Shown here: positions 17,653 to 25,082 of the stretch, in pieces | Layout of the letters: each line of letters opens with the position of its first letter | Numbering within the stretch: position 1 is the first letter of the stretch | Origin: JAHBXC01 sp964350875 | Lineage (GTDB): Bacteria; Planctomycetota; Phycisphaerae; Phycisphaerales; UBA1924 | Direction: 5' to 3' | Length of the DNA: 64,000 bases | Assembly: GCA_964350875.1 (NCBI GenBank) | Contig: CAYGLT010000001.1 | Coordinates: forward strand, 1 to 64,000 | Notes under the pieces: model-generated | The model's database searches: none | The model's input: only the letters and a program-made list of their open reading frames with translations | Told to the model about the DNA's origin: nothing | Translations under genes and position numbers: made by a program

Positions 17653-19920
17653 ATGCATTCATTGCGCACGCTATCGCTCGGTCGGCGACCCGCCGCCGGG
17701 ATCCTCGCACTCACGGTCTGCGCCTCAGGCGCGCTGGCCGCGCCCGAACTCGTCGGCCTGCTCGACGACGCCCGCGAGGCACAACACCGGCCGCTCGTCC
17801 TGCGCGGCGCCGCGGACTGCGGCGCGGTCACGCTCACCCAATCGACCAACCCCGATGTCATCGGCAACGGGAGCGCCGCATGTGTTGACGGCGCCGCCAG
17901 CGCCGAGACTTCCGCCGCACGCGTCTTCGTTGCGCCGACCACCATGACGCTCAAGTGCGTGACCTTCGGCGTGCGGTTCAACCAGGGCGGAGACTGGCCC
18001 GTCGAGGTCAACATCCTCACGACGGACAATGTGCTCGGGCCGTACCGCAACCACAACAAGATCATGGAACATGTTGTGCAGTACATCATGTCGAGCGCGA
18101 ACCGTGAGTTCTATACGGTTGAGTTGCCCGATGTCACGGTGCCCGCGGGGACGCAGTTCATCGTTGAACTCACCAGCCCCAGCCGCCGACCGGCCGACGG
18201 GGGCGACGGCGGGCAACTCGCGTTCGGCTTCAACGGGCAGGGCCAGTCGGCGCCGACCTACTTCCGCGGCCCGTTCTGCGGCGCCGAGGACTTCGTCGAT
18301 ATCTCGTCGCTCGGTTTCCCGAACCTGCACCTCGTGATGTCCGTGGGCTACGAGGAGGGCGCGTCGTCGCTGCTCCTCGACGGATTCCACCACAACATCC
18401 TCGGCGATGCGCTCTTCACCTCGGACGGCTCGAACGAACTCGTCGTCGAGGGCGACCCGATGAGCGGCCCGTTCGGTTTCTCGGTTCCGTTCGGCGACAC
18501 CACGATGGGCGTGCAGACGCCCTCGGCCGAATGGGAAGCCGCGCCGGGGACTGCCATGACCGTAAACTTCAACCTTGCGAGCGGCGAGACCGACACACTG
18601 TCGTTCGTCACCGCTCCGGATGAATCGCTCACGCTGGAGACCGGGTTCACATCGTCGGTAGAGCCCGTGTTCGATGTCCTCGTATTCGACGATGGAGAAT
18701 TCGTCGGTGAGTTGCCCGACCAGACCTCAGGAAGCGTCTCGGTCACGCCGATCGAACGGTTCTCTCTCTTCGGGTTCAGCATCAGTTGCAATCGACACAA
18801 GGTGGAATTTGCCGACGGGACCACGATTACCGACTCGAGCTACGGAGCGAGTTTTCGCGGCAACGCCCTCTTCGCGACGGTAGGTGCGGGGATCATCGGT
18901 GATTCCGTTGAACTCCGCCTGCGCGATGTCGCGGGCGCCACTCCCTCGCCTCCGCTCTCGGTGGACTTCCTCGCCGACGGCATGATTTCTTTCAAGCGCC
19001 CGCGTCACGGGGCCTTCGCGCCGGGTGTTCGCTTCGGCGATGCTTCGACTTCGCCGCGCGTCGTGGACGGGAACTTCACGGTTGACATCGGCGCCTTGGT
19101 CCAGGTGACCAACGGTAACGCGCCGATCGAGATCTTCGGCGAGGCGACGATGGCGGCGGGCGGGCCGCGCATTCGTGCCAACAACCTCGGTTCCTCGGGC
19201 AAGGACGGAGTGCGCGTCTCCTTCGGGGGCGTGGACAGCGCGACGGTGGACATCGACATGGTGAACCCCGACCCGCTCACGGCGTTCATGACGCTCGACG
19301 CCACGCAACTCGGCGGCGGCTCGGGCGGCAGCGTCACCATCGACCCGTGCATGGGCTGCCCGCCCCCGATCATCGACGACTGGTGGAATCTTCATCCCGA
19401 TTTCTCGGCCGTAGGATCGGGGACTTACACCCTCCAGATCGTCCACAACGACATGGTCGTGCATGAAGCGAGTGGTTTGAGTGGGTTCGCGGGCGCCTCG
19501 TCGGGTCGTCCGTGGAAGGGCGGCAAACTCGGCGGCGCGACGCCTTGCTGGCGCATGTGCTACCCGGACGACACGCCGTTCATCATCGCGAGCACCGGCG
19601 CGCAGGTGATGATGGACGAGGTGCGCATTCTCGCGGAGAACGCCGGGCCGCTCGAGCACCTCGACTACATCGAGATCCGCGCCGCGAACATGGAGGAGTT
19701 CGGGCTGCTCAACCCGCAGACCGTGCTGCCGCCGCTGCCGACTCCGTGCTTCGGCGACACCAACGGCGACAATGTCGTGAACTTCTCCGACCTCAACGCG
19801 GTGCTGGCCTCGTTTGGTCAGTCCGGCGCAGGCCTGCCGGGCGATATCGACGGCGACGGGCAGGTGAACTTCGCCGACCTCAACGGCGTGCTGAGCAACT
19901 TCGGGAACTCGTGCCCGTGA
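17653..19920 (+). CDS. Large exported protein with paired dockerin-like domain
   Basis: A 755-residue secreted protein. The signal peptide ends near ASGALA (residue 29). The first third resembles beta-sandwich modules seen in planctomycete surface proteins (MTLKCVTFGVRFNQGGDWPVEVNILTT is typical of a module describing fixed-size jelly-roll domains). The centre is beta-rich with no enzyme motif. The C-terminus has two dockerin-like calcium loops (GDTNGDNVVNFSDLN and GDIDGDGQVNFADLN), separated by a GQSGAGLP linker and ending NFGNSCP. Function is unknown; a structural or anchoring role is likely. The start has GGGAG 8 bases upstream. The gene is divergent from the FG-GAP gene. Confidence 0.75.
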   Translation: MHSLRTLSLGRRPAAGILALTVCASGALAAPELVGLLDDAREAQHRPLVLRGAADCGAVTLTQSTNPDVIGNGSAACVDGAASAETSAARVFVAPTTMTLKCVTFGVRFNQGGDWPVEVNILTTDNVLGPYRNHNKIMEHVVQYIMSSANREFYTVELPDVTVPAGTQFIVELTSPSRRPADGGDGGQLAFGFNGQGQSAPTYFRGPFCGAEDFVDISSLGFPNLHLVMSVGYEEGASSLLLDGFHHNILGDALFTSDGSNELVVEGDPMSGPFGFSVPFGDTTMGVQTPSAEWEAAPGTAMTVNFNLASGETDTLSFVTAPDESLTLETGFTSSVEPVFDVLVFDDGEFVGELPDQTSGSVSVTPIERFSLFGFSISCNRHKVEFADGTTITDSSYGASFRGNALFATVGAGIIGDSVELRLRDVAGATPSPPLSVDFLADGMISFKRPRHGAFAPGVRFGDASTSPRVVDGNFTVDIGALVQVTNGNAPIEIFGEATMAAGGPRIRANNLGSSGKDGVRVSFGGVDSATVDIDMVNPDPLTAFMTLDATQLGGGSGGSVTIDPCMGCPPPIIDDWWNLHPDFSAVGSGTYTLQIVHNDMVVHEASGLSGFAGASSGRPWKGGKLGGATPCWRMCYPDDTPFIIASTGAQVMMDEVRILAENAGPLEHLDYIEIRAANMEEFGLLNPQTVLPPLPTPCFGDTNGDNVVNFSDLNAVLASFGQSGAGLPGDIDGDGQVNFADLNGVLSNFGNSCP

Positions 19921-19977
19921 GTTGAACCGATCGGATCGGCGGCACCGATCGCCACACTTCGACACCTACGACGACAG

Positions 19978-20012
19978 CGCCCCGGACGACAGCCCGGGGC
20001 GTTGTTCGTTCT
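19978..20012 (+). terminator. Intrinsic terminator between convergent genes
   Basis: An 8-bp stem (CGCCCCGG / CCGGGGCG) with an 8-base loop is followed by TTGTTCGTTC. It shares 18 bases with the tRNA-Phe terminator. Confidence 0.7.
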
Positions 20013-20029
20013 GCGTGAATGCCGAAGAC

Positions 20030-20809
20030 TTACCCAGGGATGCGCACATACAGGAGCATGCTCCCGAATCGACGGAACCCGAGGCGCTCGTACACGGGAG
20101 CCCCCGCGACCGACGCCTGGAGAACCCCGACCGGATAGCCCGTCTCGGCGCCGGCGCGGAGCGCACCGGCGGTGACCCACGCGCCCAGGCCGCGCTTGCG
20201 TTGCTCGGGGATTGTCGAGATGCCGTAGATCCCCGCGAGCCCGTCGGCGAGGTTCAGCACCGCCGTCGAGACGATCTCGCGTTCTCGCGTGGCGGCGAAG
20301 TACACGAAGCCGGGCGCGCTGTCGCGCAGCGGGTCGGCGAAGATCATCGCGCTCTTGAGCGGGATCTGATAACCGCGCGCGAACGCGTCGCCCCATTCGT
20401 CGGCGCGCGACGGGTCGATGCGCACGAATTCGTACGCATCGTCGACCGGCGCATCGCGCAGGTCCGCGGCGTCGATCCCCATGATGGGCATCTCCTCGCC
20501 GAGGACGAACCCGCGCTCGGACAGGACCGACGCGACCTCGGGGTCGGCCGAGTCAACAGGAAGCACGATCGCGCACGGCAGTTCCGTCGGGAGCGTGTCG
20601 ATCGCGGCCCGGACCGATTCGGCGTCGTGCTCCAATCCGAGCGACGCGAAGTTGCCGAACGGGTGGGGTTCGCCGGTGGAGACCGTGCAGAAGCGGTCGT
20701 CGGTGTTCGCGGACCGATTGCGCAGGAAGCGGCGGATCGTCGAATCCCAATGGCGTTGGATGACCGCGTTCGCGTCTTCGCCGAGGGAGGAGAGTGAAAG
20801 GTGGGGCAT
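20030..20809 (-). CDS. GNAT family N-acetyltransferase
   Basis: A 259-residue protein. The C-terminal half holds the GNAT acetyl-CoA binding motif A (ISTIPEQRKRGLGAWVTAGAL), followed by motif B-like AGAPVYERLGFRRFG. The N-terminal half looks like a degenerate second GNAT-like or substrate-binding domain (VLPVDSADPEVASVLSERGF). The acceptor amine cannot be predicted. The start is uncertain between 20809 and 20821. It is convergent with the exported 755-residue protein gene and sits downstream of a subtilisin gene on the same strand. Confidence 0.8.
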   Translation of the reverse strand: MPHLSLSSLGEDANAVIQRHWDSTIRRFLRNRSANTDDRFCTVSTGEPHPFGNFASLGLEHDAESVRAAIDTLPTELPCAIVLPVDSADPEVASVLSERGFVLGEEMPIMGIDAADLRDAPVDDAYEFVRIDPSRADEWGDAFARGYQIPLKSAMIFADPLRDSAPGFVYFAATREREIVSTAVLNLADGLAGIYGISTIPEQRKRGLGAWVTAGALRAGAETGYPVGVLQASVAGAPVYERLGFRRFGSMLLYVRIPG

Positions 20810-20891
20810 CGGCGAGAGCATACAGCGGGGTGAGCCGCGTGTGGGCGCCGGACTCGGCCGCGACACCTCGATGCTTGAAGCGTTGTTTCAA

Positions 20892-22541
20892 CTACGGGCA
20901 GGCAACGCCGAAGTGCGTCAGCACCTCGTTGAGGTCCATGAAGTCGACATCCCCGTCATTGTCGAAGTCGGCGGAGAGTCCCACGCCGGTGCGCCCGAAC
21001 TGTGTCAGGGCCGTGGTGAGATCGGAGAAGTTCACGAGGTTGTCGCCGTTCACATCGCCCGGGCAGTGCGAGGCGGGGACGATCGCGAGGATGGCCGCCT
21101 CGATGTCGGGCAGCGGTCCGATGTTCTGCGTCGCCGGGTTCGCGCCGTCCTGCTGGGGAAGCCCGGTGCTCATGAGCAGGGCGCGCATTTGATGAGAAGT
21201 GAGCGTCTGTCCCGGGTTGCGAACCTTATAGACAGACTGCACGAGCGCGCAGGCGCCCGCGACGACGGGCGACGCGCTCGAGGTGCCGCTGAAACTCGAG
21301 GTGTAATGCAGCGTCGGTCCCTCGGCGCTGTACGCGCCGCCGTAGCCCGTGGTCCACACGCCCTGCCCCCAGCCCTGCAGGTTCACGCGCGAGCCGTAGG
21401 TCGAGAACGAGAGCCGCGAGCGGGGCGTGGTGGTGTTGCCGAATCCGCTGCTCGCCGCGCCGGCGCCGACGATGATCGCGCCGGAGTCGTTCTCCGGAAG
21501 AAACGGCCAGTGCCCGCCGTTGCCCTGGCTGAACATCGGGTCGTCGAGGTTCTGCCCGCCGTTGCCCGCGGCCATGACGACGACCATCCCGTTGCCGACC
21601 GCCGTGACGATCGCGTTGTACCACGGCGCGAACCACTCCACCGGGACATAGTTCCCGTTGGGGCCCGGGTACTGCTGTTCGATGAGGATGATGTCGCCCG
21701 GCTCCATCGCGTTTGTGGCAGCGACGAGCGCCGACGCGATGTTCCACGCCTGCCCGTCGTAACTCCCGGAGAAGTAGTGCTGGGCATCGGTCGCGATGCC
21801 CGTCGTGCCCCAGCCGTTGTCGCGCGAGGTGATCAGCCCGAGGACGGCCGTCCCGTGGTCGGCGCCGAATCCGGGATCGACTGGCGTCACGCCGACGAGT
21901 TGGATCGGCGGAAGATCCTGGTGGGCGGGGTCGAAGATGTACTCGATGTCCGCGATGCCGACCCCGGCGCCGCGCGTGCCGAGATCGTCCCACGCGTGGA
22001 GCGCACCGACGCCCGTGGGGGCGCGATCGAGGTACCCCTGGTTGGACTCGAAGTCTGGGGGAAGCGGGGGCGCGACTGGCTTGGGCATCGGGAGCGCAAT
22101 CTCGATGATGTCGAGCGCGTTGAGCGCGTCGATGACTTCTGCGGTGTCGGCGTCATCGTCGATGAACGCGAAGAACTCGGTGGTCATGTCGGCGAGTGAG
22201 CGGCCGAGTGAGCGCTGCGCGTCGGCTCGGAGTTGCTCGAGCCGCGCTTCGGGCAGGTCGTACACGGCGCGCCACCGAGCGATGGGGAGCGCATCGATCG
22301 CGGCGCGTTCTCCTGCTTCAAGATCGACGACCGGGCTGGCCGCTCGCAACGAGACGGGGGAATCGTCGAGGAACTTGACATAAATCACACCTTCGGCGTG
22401 CGTGGCGCCCACACGGGTGTGCTCGGCTTTGATCCACGGCTGACGCGGCGCGAGCGGCCCGGGAGCCGCCGCGTGCAGACCGGATGCGGTCAGCAGCAGC
22501 GTCGTCACAGCAAGGGCGAGATGGTGTGCGCGTCTTTGCAT
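20892..22541 (-). CDS. Secreted subtilisin-family (S8) serine peptidase with dockerin-like tail
   Basis: A 549-residue exported peptidase with a signal peptide (HHLALAVTTLLLTASGLHAA) and a propeptide-like region to about residue 170. The S8 domain has Asp198 (GIADIEYIF), His229 (DHGTAVLG), the oxyanion Asn in MAAGNGG, and Ser421 (SGTSSASPVVAG), so the triad is complete. The C-terminus has two calcium loops (GDVNGDNLVNFSDLT and DFDNDGDVDFMDLN) ending VACP. GGAGGAAA precedes ATG 22541 at ideal spacing. It probably degrades extracellular protein. It is one of three S8 genes in the window. Confidence 0.9.
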   Translation of the reverse strand: MQRRAHHLALAVTTLLLTASGLHAAAPGPLAPRQPWIKAEHTRVGATHAEGVIYVKFLDDSPVSLRAASPVVDLEAGERAAIDALPIARWRAVYDLPEARLEQLRADAQRSLGRSLADMTTEFFAFIDDDADTAEVIDALNALDIIEIALPMPKPVAPPLPPDFESNQGYLDRAPTGVGALHAWDDLGTRGAGVGIADIEYIFDPAHQDLPPIQLVGVTPVDPGFGADHGTAVLGLITSRDNGWGTTGIATDAQHYFSGSYDGQAWNIASALVAATNAMEPGDIILIEQQYPGPNGNYVPVEWFAPWYNAIVTAVGNGMVVVMAAGNGGQNLDDPMFSQGNGGHWPFLPENDSGAIIVGAGAASSGFGNTTTPRSRLSFSTYGSRVNLQGWGQGVWTTGYGGAYSAEGPTLHYTSSFSGTSSASPVVAGACALVQSVYKVRNPGQTLTSHQMRALLMSTGLPQQDGANPATQNIGPLPDIEAAILAIVPASHCPGDVNGDNLVNFSDLTTALTQFGRTGVGLSADFDNDGDVDFMDLNEVLTHFGVACP

Positions 22542-22810
22542 GTGTGTTTCCTCCGGAGCGCGTGCGCCCTCACGGAGGATCGGTGATGCGTCGGAGCGAT
22601 GCAAGGACAATCCGCGACGGAGCGGGGGAATTCTCGCGCGGGTCTGGGCGAGCCGATTCGCTTTGCGCAGCCGCGCTGTTCCAACCCCGGGAGGATCACC
22701 GGGAGCGTCAGCGGAATCGCATGAACAAGGGGGGCGGCGACGCCCGATAGCGCGCGACGGGAGCGGCAGCGTCCGTTGCGCGACGGGTCGATATCATGGC
22801 GTCGACACAG

Positions 22811-22896
22811 GGCCCTGTGGCGGAATCGGCAGACGCAGCGGACTTAAAATCCGCAGCCCGGCAACGGGCGTGAGGGTTCGACCCCCTCCGGGGCCA
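22811..22896 (+). tRNA. tRNA-Leu (anticodon TAA)
   Basis: A type II tRNA of 86 bases. The acceptor arm pairs GGCCCTG with CGGGGCC, the anticodon loop CTTAAAA contains TAA, a long variable arm follows (CCCGGCAACGGGCGT) and the T loop is TTCGACC. A TATCAT -10-like box lies at 22792-22797. A short GGCC hairpin with GTTTTTT follows and may terminate it. The upstream space 22542-22810 shows no gene. Confidence 0.95.
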
Positions 22897-22910
22897 TTGA
22901 GGGCCGTTTT

Positions 22911-23318
22911 TTATGCGCTCTTCGAGCCCGACGACGGCAGCAGCGGCGCGTCGCCCAGATGCTGGAGTTCCTTGCCCAGCGCGAAGCCGGTGATGATGCG
23001 CAGCGCGGCCACGCCTCCAAGGATCGCGAGTTGATCGAGCGTCGGACGGATCATCGTCTCGATGAGATCGGCGGCGATGAGCAGTTCGAGCGAGAACAAA
23101 AGGTACTGCCCGACGATCTGCCGGAGCGCGGGCCACTTCTGGAGCGGGTCCGTGCCGCGCCGAAATTCTGCGCGCATGAACATGACCAGGCCCACCAGAA
23201 CTCCCCAGATTAACACGGCCGCGCACACGATGTTGATGCCCAGCACGACCCAGGTGAGCAGGTCCATGACCGTCTGATGGGCCGCGCTTTCGTATTGCAC
23301 TGATTGGCTGTGCTGCAT
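22911..23318 (-). CDS. DUF1622 membrane protein
   Basis: A 135-residue protein with three TM segments. The core LRQIVGQYLLFSLELLIAAD followed by LIETMIRPTLDQLAILGGVA matches the DUF1622 family of small bacterial membrane proteins. Its function is unknown. No convincing ribosome binding site was seen for ATG 23318. It is convergent with tRNA-Leu and follows the methyltransferase-fold gene by 37 bases on the same strand. Confidence 0.8.
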   Translation of the reverse strand: MQHSQSVQYESAAHQTVMDLLTWVVLGINIVCAAVLIWGVLVGLVMFMRAEFRRGTDPLQKWPALRQIVGQYLLFSLELLIAADLIETMIRPTLDQLAILGGVAALRIITGFALGKELQHLGDAPLLPSSGSKSA

Positions 23319-23355
23319 GGAGGTGTGGCTCGGGGTGTCGTGAAAGAGGTGGAGG

Positions 23356-24408
23356 TCAGTCGGGCCGGCGCGCGATGGTGTACATGCCGAAGAGGTCGTC
23401 CTCGAAGTTCATCTGCGCGGCCCATCCGAGTTTCTCGCCCATCGCGCGGGCGGTGTCCGTGTCGTCGCGGTTGTACTCGATCACCTCGAACCCGGCGCGC
23501 TCCATCGCGTCCTTCGAGAACGGGCTGCGGCCATCGGCCCAGGGCTTGTACGGCTCGTCGGGGCCGGCCGGCTTCGGGTAGAGGTTGTAGATCACGAACA
23601 GGCCGCCGGGTCTGAGCGCGTCGTGCGTGGCGCGCAGGAACGAGTCGTCGTCGACGCCGAGGTCGATGAGCATGTTCGGCGAAGGCGGCTCGCGCTCGGG
23701 GTGGATGTACCCGAGTTTGAGCACATTCTTGCTGATGATCAGCGCGTGGCCTGTGCCCACTCCCTGCTTGATCGCGCGATCTCTGGGGAATTGCCCCCGC
23801 AGCACGCTCAGCGATCCGTTCGATCCATCGCCCGCGGCCTTCGCACGCGCGACAACGCCCGTGTCGGAGGCGTTCGCGCTGTACAGCGCGTCGAGGACCG
23901 GATCGACATCCACGCCCACGGCGTGCGCGCCCAGCGAGGCGAGCATCCTCAGATGACCGATCCCGCCGTAGCCGAAGTCGAAGACTTTCTGGTCGTCGAA
24001 TCCGGTCAGTCCGTTCTGCGCGGCGAGGTCGATGGCCCGCGCGTAGGCGACGGGCGTGCCGTAGCGCGTGTAGTAGAAGAACCGCTCCGAGAGTTCGGTC
24101 CGTTCGTACCCGTCGCGGATGACCGCTTCCGTGCCGCGCTCGAACGCTTCGTCCTCGGTCAGCGCGTCTCGTGTCGTCCGGTTGAAGTACACGACCCGGG
24201 CGCCCGGGCGAGGCAGGTCCGCGGCGGAGTCGAGGAAACGCTTCGCGAGTTCGGTCTGCATGAGCGGCCGAACGGCGCGAGCCTCGCGCTGGATGGTGTC
24301 GATGGTGTCAGGGGGATTCCCGGGCTGGGCCCGCGCCGGCGAAATCCAGAGAGGGAGCGTCAGGAGCGCTGCGGACATCCGAAGCAGGAAGTGGGATGGA
24401 GGTCGCAT
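23356..24408 (-). CDS. Exported SAM-methyltransferase-fold protein
   Basis: A 350-residue protein with an apparent signal peptide (FLLRMSAALLTLPLWISPARAQ). The methyltransferase core has motif I VFDFGYGGIGHLRMLASLG with the acidic end of beta-2 (AVGVDVDP). The post-motif segment LRPGGLFVIYNLYPKP corresponds to motif III. An exported SAM-dependent enzyme is unusual because SAM is cytosolic, so the protein may have lost catalysis, bind another ligand, or have a misread N-terminus. Residues Phe-Asp-Phe-Gly-Tyr-Gly keep the Gly-rich loop. The substrate is unknown. Confidence 0.65.
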   Translation of the reverse strand: MRPPSHFLLRMSAALLTLPLWISPARAQPGNPPDTIDTIQREARAVRPLMQTELAKRFLDSAADLPRPGARVVYFNRTTRDALTEDEAFERGTEAVIRDGYERTELSERFFYYTRYGTPVAYARAIDLAAQNGLTGFDDQKVFDFGYGGIGHLRMLASLGAHAVGVDVDPVLDALYSANASDTGVVARAKAAGDGSNGSLSVLRGQFPRDRAIKQGVGTGHALIISKNVLKLGYIHPEREPPSPNMLIDLGVDDDSFLRATHDALRPGGLFVIYNLYPKPAGPDEPYKPWADGRSPFSKDAMERAGFEVIEYNRDDTDTARAMGEKLGWAAQMNFEDDLFGMYTIARRPD

Positions 24409-24559
24409 GATGGGTACCGCCAGAGAAGGGGGGTGGATGGCCGTTTGGATGTGTTTCGGCCGTTCGGCGCTGGTAGGATGAAGCGGATATCGGGTTTCGC
24501 CGACGATACGGACGAGCGTTGTGCGCCCGGATCCTGCACACCGAGTTGGGGAGATCAGC

Positions 24560-25024
24560 GTGAGCCAGAACTCGAACAAGTCATCCGGCGGCAACCCGCC
24601 GCTACCGTACTGGGATGAATACCTGGCGACGATCCTCCGCCCGCGGGTCGAGCGCATCGCGCAGGGGCTCGCGTCGAAAGTCGAGAAGTCAGCGATGGAT
24701 GCGCTCGCCCGACGCATCGCCGACGAGCAGCCGAACTTCCCCGGCGGCCCGGACGCGATCGAGCAGGTTTTGCGCGACACGCTCGGACTTCGCTTCCAAG
24801 TCACGCTGGAGCCGATCTTTGGCGTTCATGGAGAGGGGGCCGCCGTCGACGACGGCGAAGGGTTTCCGGAAGGGGACCTGACGGATCAGCAATCCGCTGC
24901 AGGCGAGATTGTCGATCCCGAAACCGGCGATGTGATCGAGGATCACGAGTCGGTCATCCAGCGGCGGCCTTTCGACAACCCGCTCGCACGGGCGGTCGGT
25001 ATCCGCAAGGACCGCGGCCGGTAA
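24560..25024 (+). CDS. Conserved-looking hypothetical protein
   Basis: A 154-residue soluble protein, not recognised. It has an Asn/Ser/Gly-rich N-terminus, a helical centre (PYWDEYLATILRPRVERIAQ) and an acidic C-terminal third (DPETGDVIEDHESVIQ) with a basic end. GTG 24560 is chosen because GGGGAG lies 6 bases upstream. Divergent from the exported methyltransferase-fold gene. A 6-bp hairpin (ATCCCT/AGGGAT, 25027-25044) follows the stop. Confidence 0.6.
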   Translation: MSQNSNKSSGGNPPLPYWDEYLATILRPRVERIAQGLASKVEKSAMDALARRIADEQPNFPGGPDAIEQVLRDTLGLRFQVTLEPIFGVHGEGAAVDDGEGFPEGDLTDQQSAAGEIVDPETGDVIEDHESVIQRRPFDNPLARAVGIRKDRGR

Positions 25025-25082
25025 ATATCCCTTCAGAGAGGGATGAAACCGGCGCTCCCGGGTGTTCCGTATATCTTGGTGT

